Of a stretch of DNA of 64,000 bases, positions 19,335 to 29,018 are shown in pieces. The stretch is taken from assembly GCF_027214005.1 (NCBI RefSeq), contig NZ_JAPWGY010000004.1, positions 62,001 to 126,000 on the forward strand, given 5' to 3'. Position numbers and translations under genes: made by a program. Numbering within the stretch: the stretch's first letter is position 1; every line of letters begins with the position of its first letter. The DNA comes from Kiloniella laminariae. Lineage in GTDB: Bacteria; Pseudomonadota; Alphaproteobacteria; Kiloniellales; Kiloniellaceae. The notes under the pieces were generated by a model. It did no database searches, had not been told where the DNA came from, and worked only from the letters and a program-made list of their open reading frames with translations.

Positions 19335-20084
19335 TCAGATCACCTTTGCTTCGTTCTTCAGTTTGTCGACCAGCTCGGCAACGGAGCCAACAATAACACC
19401 AGCAGCACGCGCAGGCGGTTCGGTTACTTTCAGCGTTTTGACACGTGGAGCAACTTCTACACCGAGATCGGCAGGGCTTGTTGCATCAATCGGCTTTTTC
19501 TTGGCTTTCATGATATTCGGCAGAGAAGCGTAACGGGGCTCATTCAGGCGAAGATCAACAGTCAGAACGGATGGAAGCTTGACACTGACCTTCTGAAGGC
19601 CGCCGTCAACCTCACGGGTGATTTTGAGTAGATCGCCGTCTTTTTCCATGGCAGAAATGAAAGCACCCTGAGACCAGCCCAGCAATGCAGAGAGCATCTG
19701 GCCAGTCTGGTTGTTGTCGCCATCAATTGCCTGCTTGCCAAGAATAACAAGACCAGGATCTTCCTTGGCAACGACAGCCTTGAGCAACTTGGCAATAGCC
19801 AAGGGCTGCAGGTCTTCGTCACTCTGGATGTGAATGCCGCGGTCTGCACCCATGGCCAGACCTGTACGGAGAGTTTCCTGAGCCTGAGCAGGCCCGGCGG
19901 AAACGACAATAACTTCGCTGGCAATACCAGCTTCTTTCAGACGCACAGCCTGTTCAACCGCAATCTCGCAGAACGGGTTCATCGCCATCTTGACGTTAGT
20001 AAGTTCAACGCCAGTCTGGTCCGACTTAACCCGAACCTGTACGTTCGCGTCAATGACACGTTTGATCGGGACGAGTACTTTCAT
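19335..20084 (-). CDS. etfB: Electron transfer flavoprotein beta subunit
   Basis: 249 aa. Starts [19 protein letters not shown] and carries [16 protein letters not shown] plus the [19 protein letters not shown](K) segment, the recognition loop of beta-ETF that docks dehydrogenases and binds AMP. First gene of the etfBA pair; its promoter should be in 20085-20244. Confidence 0.97.
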   Translation of the reverse strand: MKVLVPIKRVIDANVQVRVKSDQTGVELTNVKMAMNPFCEIAVEQAVRLKEAGIASEVIVVSAGPAQAQETLRTGLAMGADRGIHIQSDEDLQPLAIAKLLKAVVAKEDPGLVILGKQAIDGDNNQTGQMLSALLGWSQGAFISAMEKDGDLLKITREVDGGLQKVSVKLPSVLTVDLRLNEPRYASLPNIMKAKKKPIDATSPADLGVEVAPRVKTLKVTEPPARAAGVIVGSVAELVDKLKNEAKVI

Positions 20085-20244
20085 AGAGAAGTATCCTTAA
20101 TTATCACGCTTTCCCTAAGCAGATCTGTGGATTTTTCCATCAAATTTCTGCTCTCTTACAGCCAGTCGCCGGGAACCTTAGGCCCGCCGGCATACACTGT
20201 CAATGACCGCCTACCGAGTTTTTCCGGAGAGTTTTCGGGGCGGA

Positions 20245-20820
20245 TCATCTGTTCGCTCCGGGTACCCAGAGCACATCTCTGGCACCGTTGTCATTGACAT
20301 GGCGGGCCAGAACGAAAAACAGGTCCGAAAGCCGATTGATATACTTCAGGCCTTCGGGGTTGATTTCTTCTTCCTGTATCAGGGCGGATACCAGTCGCTC
20401 GGCACGACGTGCCACGGTGCGCGCCTGATGCAGATAAGCTGCCGCAGCGGAACCACCAGGCAGGATAAACGATTTTAGCGGTGCCAGATCGGCGTTGATC
20501 TGGTCGATTTCCTGTTCAAGCCTTGTTACCTGTTCGGCGGTAATCCGCAGAGGAGGGTAGGCTGGATCTTTTTCTTCAGGGCAGCAGAGATCAGCGCCCA
20601 GATCAAAGAGGTCATTCTGAATGCGTGAAAGCATTGCATCAATCGGGGCATCAGCAGGGTTTGCAGTGTGAAGGCGTACCAGACCAACAATCGCGTTGGT
20701 TTCGTCCACAGTACCATAGGCCTCGACACGCAGATCATGTTTAAAGACACGCTTCCCGGAGCCAAGAGACGTTTTCCCCTTGTCCCCGCCACGTGTATAT
20801 ATTCGTGTCAACTGTACCAT
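20245..20820 (-). CDS. Cob(I)alamin adenosyltransferase, PduO type
   Basis: 191 aa four-helix-bundle ATR. N-terminal TRIYTRGGDKGKTSLG ATP-binding motif, VDETNA, and the C-terminal RLSDLFFVLARHVN. It transfers 5'-deoxyadenosine from ATP to cob(I)alamin, making coenzyme B12. Ethylmalonyl-CoA mutase encoded nearby depends on that cofactor, so the neighbourhood makes metabolic sense. Full length; start ATG 20820. Confidence 0.95.
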   Translation of the reverse strand: MVQLTRIYTRGGDKGKTSLGSGKRVFKHDLRVEAYGTVDETNAIVGLVRLHTANPADAPIDAMLSRIQNDLFDLGADLCCPEEKDPAYPPLRITAEQVTRLEQEIDQINADLAPLKSFILPGGSAAAAYLHQARTVARRAERLVSALIQEEEINPEGLKYINRLSDLFFVLARHVNDNGARDVLWVPGANR

Positions 20821-20960
20821 TATGGTCTGGCTCCGTACTGCAGGGCTGGTTCAGGCCTTCTGCAAGATGAAATCACAACATAGCCTATAGATCTTTGTTC
20901 AGGATATCACCGTTGCGACTGGCTTTTGATGAATTGAACAAATCCGCCATATTCCTTGGG

Positions 20961-21158
20961 TCAACTGCCTTTGGCTAACAATGCGAGGACGAGCACCACT
21001 AAAGCGATGCCCTGGGCAATCACCCGGTAGCGCATAAAGCGGTTGGCATTGTTTTTGTTGAAATCCCCTCCTTTGGCCATCGTGAAAAGGCCGGTGAAGA
21101 GAATGATCAGGACGGCTGCGAGTGATAGAACGATGAGTATGTTGAGAAAGACTTCCAT
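20961..21158 (-). CDS. HIG1-like twin transmembrane protein
   Basis: 65 aa with two transmembrane helices (about residues 5-27 and 43-62) joined by the short loop GGDFNKNNANRFMRYRV. The N.NR.MR.R pattern and twin helices match the bacterial hypoxia-induced-gene-1 (HIG1) domain proteins, several of which associate with respiratory oxidases. Start ATG 21158. Stand-alone gene. A 14-bp motif at 21216-21229 upstream is identical to one before ecm/ccr. Confidence 0.78.
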   Translation of the reverse strand: MEVFLNILIVLSLAAVLIILFTGLFTMAKGGDFNKNNANRFMRYRVIAQGIALVVLVLALLAKGS

Positions 21159-21215
21159 GTTTTTACTGTCTCGCAGCGCTGGGTGTTTCTGTGTGGTGAT
21201 GATGTCATTCTAAGA

Positions 21216-21229
21216 AATTGTGCATTGCA
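21216..21229. promoter_or_regulatory. Motif AATTGTGCATTGCA, copy 1
   Basis: Fourteen-base sequence, identical at 25755-25768 between ecm and ccr. Here it is 58 bp before the HIG1-like gene. The TGC-A-TTGCA core is semi-palindromic like operators of small acyl-CoA or PHB metabolism regulators. Identity seen; binding protein unknown. Confidence 0.3.
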
Positions 21230-21335
21230 TCATTACGCAAAGATGCGGTTGAGAAAACCCAAAAACCGGATTTTTTCTGCAAGGGGGCTTTGTTCTTCCT
21301 GCACCTTTGAGAGCAGAGGGTGCTGGAAGAGGTGT

Positions 21336-22193
21336 TCAGGAGCTTTGGCGCTGCATACCCTTGACCAGGGCACAGTAATCCGGATCATCATCCGGCGTTA
21401 TGTAACCCTGGCGAATAAGGAAGTGGATAAGGACTAGACTGACGTTGAATTTGAAGTCATCACCGCTTTTGATGCGGTCAATGACCTGTTCCAGCGGCCA
21501 GAGATAAAATTCTTCGACTTCTCCATCGGTGTTTCGGGGGGTGAAATCTTCAGGCAGGCAGAGGTCATAAACAAAGAGGATATCATTTCGCAAGCCGTCT
21601 TCACGGGCACAGCGATAGGAGACGATCCCCGCCGGTTTCGCTTTTTGCACGAGGGCCTCGGGAATATCTGCTTCCTCTGCGGCTTCTTTGACAAGATTTT
21701 CGTAAACACCAAGCCCGAAAGGCTGCCCTCCAGCGACAATGTGATCCAGCTTGCCGGGAGCGTTGGGTTTATCGAGCGAACGTTTCCCGACCCAGATTTT
21801 TAATCCCTCAGCGGTGTGCACTAGGCCGTTGACGTGAACGCCGTATCCGCGGATGCCAAAATATCCAGCAGCGCCGCGGTCCATTTTCATAATCGGGGAC
21901 TGCCCCCAATCATTGGTTACTGGATAGTATTCACCCCGCCAACGGGAGATGGTGCCATCCGCGACCAACTGTTGAATAGCTTCTTCAACTTTTTCGCTTC
22001 GTTCTGCAAAGCTCTTCAAGCTGGAGCAAAGGCTGACCTGCTGTTCGGTTACGACAAACACTTTGGGGAAGGCGGCGAGTGCCTGGGCAAATTCGTGTGT
22101 CACATGGCCGAAGATTTCTGCGCCGATCAGGAAGGGGCGATATTTTTCCGGCTGCCAGGTATGGCAACTGCGTACACGATCCATAAAGGCCAC
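21336..22193 (-). CDS. NUDIX hydrolase with DUF4743-like N-terminal domain
   Basis: 285 aa. N-terminal DUF4743-like region to about residue 115, then a Nudix fold with the metal-binding box at residues 155-178 (starts GGQPFGLG and includes ENLVKEAAEEA). Resembles the plant/bacterial Nudix 20/24 group linked to thiamine-derived diphosphates. Start is GTG 22193, six bases after AGGGAG. Substrate not provable from sequence. Confidence 0.82.
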   Translation of the reverse strand: MAFMDRVRSCHTWQPEKYRPFLIGAEIFGHVTHEFAQALAAFPKVFVVTEQQVSLCSSLKSFAERSEKVEEAIQQLVADGTISRWRGEYYPVTNDWGQSPIMKMDRGAAGYFGIRGYGVHVNGLVHTAEGLKIWVGKRSLDKPNAPGKLDHIVAGGQPFGLGVYENLVKEAAEEADIPEALVQKAKPAGIVSYRCAREDGLRNDILFVYDLCLPEDFTPRNTDGEVEEFYLWPLEQVIDRIKSGDDFKFNVSLVLIHFLIRQGYITPDDDPDYCALVKGMQRQSS

Positions 22194-22296
22194 AAGAAAC
22201 TCCCTGAAGGCTGATTCAATTCAGGAGCCATAGTGCGTTGGAAGTGCGTCTGTCACAATCATGAATTTTGGTACAGGCATGAATTTGGTACAGGCT

Positions 22297-22881
22297 TTAT
22301 TTGGTTGCGACACCCTCAATAACAAAGGTGATGCGGACCATTTCGCCAATAACCGCTGTGTCAAGCCATTGGCCGTTGCCGATGCCATAATCCAGTCTTG
22401 AGACTTCTGCTTCGCCTTGAGCCCGTAATTCATCGCCCTCAACCGAGGCCTGAAAAGGCAGGTCGATCTCTTTGGTGACACCCCGCATGGTCAGGGAGCC
22501 GTGGGCAATAAAGCTATCGGGGGATAGCTGTTCGAAAGTCGTGGCTTCAAAGATCGCTTTTGGGTGTGCCGCAGTGTCAAAAAAGGCATTCGAGCGAATA
22601 AGTTTGTCCCGATCTCCGGACTGGGTGTTGACCGATTCGGTTGCGATTTCAACACGGATATGACTGTTCGAAAGCTCTTGGGGGTGGAAGGCGATTTCTG
22701 CCTGATACTGTTCAAATACACCGGGGATCTCCGCGCCGGATTGTTTTGCAACAAAGCCAACCTTGCTCTGATCATTCTTCAAAGACCAAAGCGGGGCGGC
22801 CTCGGCGTGTGAGCGGCCCAGGAACATGATGCCGAATACCAGGAGAGCGACTGAAAAAATAACGCGAAATAGAAATCTCAT
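22297..22881 (-). CDS. YceI family periplasmic protein
   Basis: 194 aa. Cleavable signal peptide (about residues 1-28, ending SHAEAA) followed by a YceI lipocalin-like beta-barrel: WSLKNDQSKVGF near the start and LTMRGVTKEIDLPF. Such proteins bind polyisoprenoids in the periplasm. It follows the cytochrome b561 gene by 28 bp, and the pair forms the widely seen b561-YceI operon. Confidence 0.92.
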   Translation of the reverse strand: MRFLFRVIFSVALLVFGIMFLGRSHAEAAPLWSLKNDQSKVGFVAKQSGAEIPGVFEQYQAEIAFHPQELSNSHIRVEIATESVNTQSGDRDKLIRSNAFFDTAAHPKAIFEATTFEQLSPDSFIAHGSLTMRGVTKEIDLPFQASVEGDELRAQGEAEVSRLDYGIGNGQWLDTAVIGEMVRITFVIEGVATK

Positions 22882-22909
22882 AACGGGTTCGATTCAAAAA
22901 TTGTCGGGT

Positions 22910-23494
22910 TCAACTGCGCGGTTTGCCAAAAGGCATCATGCGAAGCAGGATTGTGTCTTTGTCTAGAAAATGATGCTTGAGCGCTGCGCCGGCATGAAGA
23001 AGAACCAGTGCTGCAATACCCCAGCCGACATAGAAATGGGAAGCGGCCAGAAGATCTGCAAGTTCTTTGTTGGCCTCGACCACATTTGGCAGGCTGTAGT
23101 AATTAAAAAACACAATGGGATAGCCGCTTGCCCCGGAATGGACAATGCCGATCAGGGGTTGAAGGATGAAGGCTGCGTAAAGAGCAAGGTGTACGGCATG
23201 GGCAGCAACCTTCTCCAGGTAGGGTTGTCCAGGCAAGGGAGGCGGTGGGGGGGACAAAAACCGCCAGGTCAATCTGATCAGAGCCAGGGCCATGACGATC
23301 AATCCGAGCGACTTGTGCAAATTGTAGTACCAGACTTTGTCAAGGCCGAGTGGCAGTCCCCCCATCCAGACCCCGAGAATAATCAGGGCGATGATGAGAA
23401 AGGCCATGGACCAATGCAGTGACTTGGCGACGGCTCCATATCGTTCTGCATTATTTTTGTACTGCATCTGAACAAATCCGCTGGTTTCGGCCAT
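22910..23494 (-). CDS. Cytochrome b561 family membrane protein
   Basis: 194 aa from ATG 23494 (GTG 23518 and ATG 23467 are alternatives). Four transmembrane helices with histidines placed to hold two b-hemes (SLHWSMAF, YNLHKSLG, AVHLALY, LLHAGAALKHHFLDKD). Likely moves electrons between the quinone pool and periplasmic acceptors. Cotranscribed with YceI. Confidence 0.9.
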   Translation of the reverse strand: MAETSGFVQMQYKNNAERYGAVAKSLHWSMAFLIIALIILGVWMGGLPLGLDKVWYYNLHKSLGLIVMALALIRLTWRFLSPPPPPLPGQPYLEKVAAHAVHLALYAAFILQPLIGIVHSGASGYPIVFFNYYSLPNVVEANKELADLLAASHFYVGWGIAALVLLHAGAALKHHFLDKDTILLRMMPFGKPRS

Positions 23495-23632
23495 TCTCGG
23501 GCCTGTTGGCAAAAACACTGCTCGCTATAGCTCTGTAGTTGAGAGATAGGAAATGTTTTCGGCAATCAGTAGTCACAAATGGGTGATGAGAATGTTTACC
23601 GAGAGGAAATAATCAGAAGGCAGGTTTCTGCG

Positions 23633-25633
23633 TTAGGGGGGGGCAGATGTTGTGTCGAGAATGTTCACGATATCAGCAAGGATTGATGTCAGGTCAAAGT
23701 CTTTGGGCGTATAGACGGCTGCGACGCCCGCTTTCAAAAGGGTTGCCGCATCTTCAGGCGGGATGATGCCGCCCACGACAACAGGGATGTTCGATAACCC
23801 GGCGTCCTTGAGGCGGGAAATGACTTCTGTAACCAGAGGTCCGTGAGATCCGGACAGGATTGAAAGGCCGACAATATGAACATCTTCTTCCAGTGCGGCA
23901 TTGACTATCTGGGCTGGTGTGAGGCGGATGCCTTCATAGACGACTTCAAAACCAGCATCACGTGCGCGCACAGCGATTTGCTCTGCGCCGTTGGAATGAC
24001 CATCCAGTCCAGGTTTGCCAACAAGGATCTTGGCGCGGCGACCAAGTTTCGTTGAGACCAGATCAAGCTTTTTGCGAACTTCCTTGAGCGAGTTGATGTC
24101 ATTACTGGTGGCGCTGGCTCGACCAACGCCCGTGGGCGCCCGGTATTCCCCAAAAATTTCTCTGAGCGCTTGGCCCCATTCACCGGTTGTAACGCCAGCA
24201 TGGGCACAGGCTATTGAGCACTCCATGATGTTTTTGCCCTCGCGGGCTGCGGTCTGAAGATCCTGGAGGGTTTTTGTGACCTGATCATGATTCCGTTTTT
24301 CGCGCCATTCGTTCAAGCGGGAGATTTGTTCAGCCTCGGCCTGACTGTCAATTTTCATATAGCCGCCGTCCCCGCCACTGGTGAGGGGGGATTGTTCGGT
24401 TTCTGTATGTTTGTTGACGCCGATAACGGTCAAGTCACCGCTTTCGATATCCCGAAACCTTTTGGCTGCGGATTCTACCAGTTTGCCTTTCATGTACGAG
24501 CTTTCGACTGCTGCAACCGCACCGCCCATTTCTTCGATTCGGGCAAGTTCTTCGCGCGCTTCCTGCATCAGCTCTTCGACCTTGGCTTCAATCACGACCG
24601 AGCCGTTGAAGATATCGCCATATTCCAGCAGGTCGGTTTCGAAGGCGACGATCTGCTGAAGCCGCAGAGACCACTGCTGGTCCCAGGCCCGGGGCAGGCC
24701 CATGGCTTCGTTCCAGGCAGGAAGCTGTACGGCACGCGCCCGGGCATCTTTGGAGAGGACAACAGCCATCATTTCAAGAAGAATTCGGTAAACGTTGTTT
24801 TCCGGTTGCTGTTCGGTCAGGCCTAGTGAGTTGACCTGGACGCCATAACGGAAGCGGCGGTATTTTTCCTCTTCAACGCCATAGCGTTCCCGGCAGATCT
24901 CGTCCCAAAGACGGGTGAACGCCCGCATCTTACAGAGCTCGGTAACAAAGCGAACGCCGGCATTCACGAAAAAGGAGATGCGCCCGACAACCCGGGCGAA
25001 GTCCCTGTCGGGAACCTGCCCGGCTTCCTTGAGCGAATCGAGGACAGCTATTGCAGTAGCCAGAGCATAGGCGAGTTCCTGTACCGGTGTCGCACCTGCT
25101 TCCTGGAGGTGATAGGAGCAGACATTCATCGGATTCCATTTGGGGATCTGGGTGTAGGTAAAGGCAATTATGTCAGTGATCAGACGCATGGACTGTCGCG
25201 GCGGGAAAATGTAGGTGCCGCGTGAAAGGTATTCCTTGATCAGGTCGTTCTGGGTTGTGCCGGAAAGGCTGTCGCGTGACAGTCCCTGTTTTTCGGCACA
25301 GGCAATATAAAGCGCCAGTAACCAGGGTGCGGTGGCGTTGATGGTCATGGAGGTATTCATTTGATCCAGAGGGATCTGGGCAAAGAGCGTTTCCATGTCG
25401 CCGAGGTGGGATACTGGTACCCCGACCTTGCCGACTTCCCCCTTGGAAAGAGGGTGGTCGGAGTCGTATCCGGTTTGGGTTGGCAGGTCAAAAGCGACGG
25501 ACAATCCTGTCTGCCCCTTGGCCAGATTTGTCTTGTAGAGCGCATTGGAGGCGGCAGCAGTCGAATGCCCGGCATAGGTACGGAAAAGCCAGGGTTTGTC
25601 GCGGGATTCAGTTTTTGCTGCACTTGCGTTCAT
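23633..25633 (-). CDS. ecm: Ethylmalonyl-CoA mutase (MeaA-type B12 mutase)
   Basis: 666 aa. N-terminal TIM-barrel mutase domain (FDLPTQTGYDSDHP, SMTINATAPWLL) and C-terminal cobalamin-binding domain with DGHSNG (Asp544-x-His546, the lower axial His), then GLSILSGSH and GGIIPPEDA. Length and the divergent ccr neighbour separate it from the longer methylmalonyl-CoA mutase: Ecm turns ethylmalonyl-CoA into methylsuccinyl-CoA in acetyl-CoA assimilation. Needs adenosylcobalamin, made by the transferase at 20245. Start ATG 25633. Confidence 0.93.
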   Translation of the reverse strand: MNASAAKTESRDKPWLFRTYAGHSTAAASNALYKTNLAKGQTGLSVAFDLPTQTGYDSDHPLSKGEVGKVGVPVSHLGDMETLFAQIPLDQMNTSMTINATAPWLLALYIACAEKQGLSRDSLSGTTQNDLIKEYLSRGTYIFPPRQSMRLITDIIAFTYTQIPKWNPMNVCSYHLQEAGATPVQELAYALATAIAVLDSLKEAGQVPDRDFARVVGRISFFVNAGVRFVTELCKMRAFTRLWDEICRERYGVEEEKYRRFRYGVQVNSLGLTEQQPENNVYRILLEMMAVVLSKDARARAVQLPAWNEAMGLPRAWDQQWSLRLQQIVAFETDLLEYGDIFNGSVVIEAKVEELMQEAREELARIEEMGGAVAAVESSYMKGKLVESAAKRFRDIESGDLTVIGVNKHTETEQSPLTSGGDGGYMKIDSQAEAEQISRLNEWREKRNHDQVTKTLQDLQTAAREGKNIMECSIACAHAGVTTGEWGQALREIFGEYRAPTGVGRASATSNDINSLKEVRKKLDLVSTKLGRRAKILVGKPGLDGHSNGAEQIAVRARDAGFEVVYEGIRLTPAQIVNAALEEDVHIVGLSILSGSHGPLVTEVISRLKDAGLSNIPVVVGGIIPPEDAATLLKAGVAAVYTPKDFDLTSILADIVNILDTTSAPP

Positions 25634-25754
25634 TGTCGTTTTTCCTGTTCTGTCTTTATCAGGATTTTTTCCTGAATTTATCGTTATAGACTACATTAAT
25701 GCTATATGTAGACATAAAGTTTCTTTATTTATTAATCTATAGCAAAATTATAAC

Positions 25755-25768
25755 AATTGTGCATTGCA
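25755..25768. promoter_or_regulatory. Motif AATTGTGCATTGCA, copy 2, in the ecm-ccr intergenic region
   Basis: Exact copy of the sequence at 21216. It lies in an AT-rich 244-bp divergent promoter region (25634-25877) between ecm and ccr, so a common regulator could act on both directions. Regulator unidentified. Confidence 0.35.
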
Positions 25769-25877
25769 AAAAAAATAAGTCGCGATTAAGCTTGTTTTCA
25801 AGCGGCGACAGACCTACCGCCATCCGAAGAAATCTAAAGACCGTCACAAGGCGGCTGGAACGGGGATGAGGCTAAAG

Positions 25878-27161
25878 ATGACTGATACAGCAAAAGTAGT
25901 GGACCTTACTGTCCATCAGGAAAAAAAAGATCTCTATGAAGTGGGTGAAATCCCACCTATGGGGCATGTGCCGAAACAGATGTATGCCTGGGCCATCCGG
26001 CGGGAACGTCAGGGCGAACCGGAAAAGGCCATGCAGGTCGAGGTGGTTGATGTTCCCACGTTGGAAACCAACGAGGTTCTGGTTCTGGTCATGGCGGCAG
26101 GCGTTAATTACAACGGCGTCTGGGCCGGGTTGGGCAAGCCGATTTCCGTATTTGATGTTCACAAAGAGCCCTACCATATCGCCGGATCAGACGCATCCGG
26201 GATTGTCTGGGCGGTTGGTGCCAAGGTTACCCGCTGGAAAGTGGGTGATGAGGTTGTGGTTCACTGTAATCAGGATGACGGAGACGATGAGGAGTGTAAT
26301 GGCGGTGACCCCATGTTTTCCCCCTCCCAGCGTATATGGGGTTATGAAACGCCAGATGGTTCTTTTGCCCAATTTACAAGAGTCCAGTCCCAGCAGCTCA
26401 TGCATCGTCCCCGTCACCTGACCTGGGAAGAATCCGCCTGTTACACCCTGACCCTGGCAACAGCTTATCGCATGCTCTTTGGTCATCGCCCGCATATCCT
26501 TCGTCCGGGGCATAATGTTCTGGTCTGGGGGGCTTCAGGTGGTCTTGGCTCCATGGCAATTCAGTTGATTGCCACGGCAGGTGCCAACGCCATCGGGGTG
26601 ATCTCTGATGAGACCAAACGTGATTTTGTTCTTTCCCTTGGCGCCAAGGGCGTGATCAATCGTCGTGATTTTGACTGTTGGGGGCGGTTGCCTGAAGTCA
26701 ATGATGTCGAGGGATACAAGGACTACATGAAAGAAGTCCGCAAGTTCGGCAAGGCGATCTGGGATATCACCGGCAAGGGCAATGATGTTGATTTTGTCTT
26801 TGAGCATCCAGGGGAACAAACCTTCCCGGTCAGCTGTAACATTGTCAAACGGGGAGGCATGGTGGTTTTTTGTGCCGGGACAACCGGCTTTAACCTCACT
26901 TTTGACGCCCGTTTTGTCTGGATGCGACAAAAGCGGATCCAGGGGAGCCACTTCGCCAATCTGAAGCAGGCATCACAGGCAAACCAGCTGGTAATCGAGC
27001 AGCGTCTTGACCCCTGTATGTCTGAGGTATTCTCCTGGGATGATATTCCGCGTGCGCATACCAAAATGCTGAATAATCAACATAAACCCGGGAATATGGC
27101 CGTGCTGGTTCAATCAAAACGCCCCGGTTTGCGTACGTTGGAAGACGTGGTCGAAGGCTAG
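25878..27161 (+). CDS. ccr: Crotonyl-CoA carboxylase/reductase
   Basis: 427 aa zinc-free MDR-family enzyme that reductively carboxylates crotonyl-CoA to ethylmalonyl-CoA with NADPH and CO2. Diagnostic segments: CNQDDGDDEECNGGDPMFSP(S) insertion, the nucleotide motif WGASGGLGSMA, and FEHPGEQTFPVS. I chose ATG 25878 (MTDTAKVV) because GAGG sits six bases before it; an upstream in-frame ATG at 25866 lacks such spacing. Divergent from ecm and 166 bp before mcd: the core of the ethylmalonyl-CoA pathway. Confidence 0.97.
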   Translation: MTDTAKVVDLTVHQEKKDLYEVGEIPPMGHVPKQMYAWAIRRERQGEPEKAMQVEVVDVPTLETNEVLVLVMAAGVNYNGVWAGLGKPISVFDVHKEPYHIAGSDASGIVWAVGAKVTRWKVGDEVVVHCNQDDGDDEECNGGDPMFSPSQRIWGYETPDGSFAQFTRVQSQQLMHRPRHLTWEESACYTLTLATAYRMLFGHRPHILRPGHNVLVWGASGGLGSMAIQLIATAGANAIGVISDETKRDFVLSLGAKGVINRRDFDCWGRLPEVNDVEGYKDYMKEVRKFGKAIWDITGKGNDVDFVFEHPGEQTFPVSCNIVKRGGMVVFCAGTTGFNLTFDARFVWMRQKRIQGSHFANLKQASQANQLVIEQRLDPCMSEVFSWDDIPRAHTKMLNNQHKPGNMAVLVQSKRPGLRTLEDVVEG

Positions 27162-27327
27162 GTCTTCTCCAGTTGCCGACAGGGATTGCTTCTGCCCGTG
27201 GTTATGTAGCGCCCGGGTAGTCGCAAAGCCGTACTTGTAACCTGCTGTTGTAAGGACGCTCCCTGTCGGAACCTACGCTGTCACTGTACCTGAATTTCCT
27301 TACGATGCGTGTTAAAGGTCCACCACA

Positions 27328-28986
27328 ATGTCCCATGATCCGCTGCTGTTCTCGCGCTGCGAGAAGTCTGTTGCTGCTGCCACCGTTTTGCTGGAAGAGG
27401 CAAAGCAGTCTGTTGCCCATCTGGTCAAGCAGGAGGGGCGCATCAGTACGGAATTGCTGGAAGAACAGCAGTTTGCGGCTCACGGACTGGCCTGGATGGC
27501 GACGTATGTTGCCGCGCTTGATACATTGCTGGATTGGGCGCGGAAGCTGGACGAGGATGGGGGATTTCGTCAGCTTGAATCCCTGTTGCTGAAAATCGCC
27601 TTTGGCGAGTATCTCTCGCAGATCAGGGGAGGGATAGCCATCAGCCAGGTGGAGATCCTACGCCCGGTTGATATGGGGCTTTCCGCCGAACAGGTAGCGG
27701 TATTCGAGAGTGAGGCGGTCAGGGTTCTGATTGCCGAGGGAAATACTGCAGAAAACCGCAAGGCGCTGTCAGAATATCTGACAGGCAGCCTTGAAACGGG
27801 TGATTTCGGGGCCTCAGGCCTGGGCGATGAGACGCTGGAGATGATCCGTGGGCAGTTTCACAAGATTGCTGATGATTATCAGGATGCGGCTCATGGCTGG
27901 CACCTCAGGGATGAACTGATACCTATTGAGGTGGTTGAACAACTGGCAGAACTTGGCATCTTTGGCCTCACCGTTCCTGAAGAATATGGCGGGCTTGGAA
28001 TGGGCAAGCTGGCGATGTGTGTTGTAACAGAAGAACTTTCTCGCGGGTATATCGGTCTGGGATCACTGGGTACGCGGTCTGAAATTGCCGCTGAATTGAT
28101 TCGTCTGGGTGGAACCGAAGCGCAAAAAAAATCCTGGTTGCCGCGTATATCATCGGGCGAAATCTTGCCGACAGCCGTTTTTACCGAGCCAAACACGGGG
28201 TCTGATCTTGGCTCGCTTAAAACCCGGGCCGTACGCGAAGGAGATTGTTATCGCGTCACAGGCAACAAGACCTGGATTACCCATGCAGCGCGTAGTGACA
28301 TTATGACCTTGCTGGCCCGGACGAACCCGGACGAACCCGGGTATAAGGGGTTGTCGATGTTTATTGCCGAAAAACCTCGGGGGAATGAGGAAAACCCTTT
28401 TCCGGCAGCGGGTATGAGTGGTGGAGAGATCAAGGTTCTCGGGTATCGCGGTATGAAAGAATACGAGCTTGGTTTCGATAATTTCGAGGTTCGCGGTGAT
28501 AATCTCCTGGGAGGTGAAGAGGGGCAAGGCTTTAAGCAACTGATGGCGACCTTTGAATCAGCAAGGATCCAGACCGCGGCACGGGCGGTGGGGGTGGCGC
28601 AATGTGCCATGGAACTCGGCATGCAGTACGCCCGCGAGCGCATTCAGTTCGGTAAGCCGCTGTACAGTTTTCCACGGGTGTTCGGCAAGCTGGTCTGGAT
28701 GGCGGTGGAAACCATGATTGCCCGTCAGTTGACCTATGCAGCAGCCCGGGAAAAAGATTCCGATCGCCGCTGCGATATCGAAGCTGGCATGGCAAAACTG
28801 CTTGGGGCAAGAGTCGCCTGGTCCAATGCGGATAACGCTTTGCAGATCCACGGTGGCAATGGCTATGCCCAGGAGTACAAGATCAGTCGGGTTCTTTGTG
28901 ATGCCCGTATCCTCAATATCTTTGAGGGCGCTGCAGAAATCCAGGCCCAGGTGATTGCCCGGGGATTGTTATCCGGACGCAACTGA
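27328..28986 (+). CDS. mcd: (2S)-Methylsuccinyl-CoA dehydrogenase
   Basis: 552 aa acyl-CoA dehydrogenase. About 150 extra N-terminal residues, then the standard domains (VPEEYGGLGMGKLA; FTEPNTGSDLGSLKT for flavin and substrate; GYAQEYKISRVLCDARILNIFEGAAEIQ). That long N-terminus and the ccr neighbour mark Mcd, which oxidises methylsuccinyl-CoA to mesaconyl-CoA using FAD and ETF. With ecm and ccr it completes three consecutive steps. Confidence 0.93.
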   Translation: MSHDPLLFSRCEKSVAAATVLLEEAKQSVAHLVKQEGRISTELLEEQQFAAHGLAWMATYVAALDTLLDWARKLDEDGGFRQLESLLLKIAFGEYLSQIRGGIAISQVEILRPVDMGLSAEQVAVFESEAVRVLIAEGNTAENRKALSEYLTGSLETGDFGASGLGDETLEMIRGQFHKIADDYQDAAHGWHLRDELIPIEVVEQLAELGIFGLTVPEEYGGLGMGKLAMCVVTEELSRGYIGLGSLGTRSEIAAELIRLGGTEAQKKSWLPRISSGEILPTAVFTEPNTGSDLGSLKTRAVREGDCYRVTGNKTWITHAARSDIMTLLARTNPDEPGYKGLSMFIAEKPRGNEENPFPAAGMSGGEIKVLGYRGMKEYELGFDNFEVRGDNLLGGEEGQGFKQLMATFESARIQTAARAVGVAQCAMELGMQYARERIQFGKPLYSFPRVFGKLVWMAVETMIARQLTYAAAREKDSDRRCDIEAGMAKLLGARVAWSNADNALQIHGGNGYAQEYKISRVLCDARILNIFEGAAEIQAQVIARGLLSGRN

Positions 28987-29018
28987 CCTTTTTTCGGGGC
29001 TAGTGTTTCGGGCTAGTC

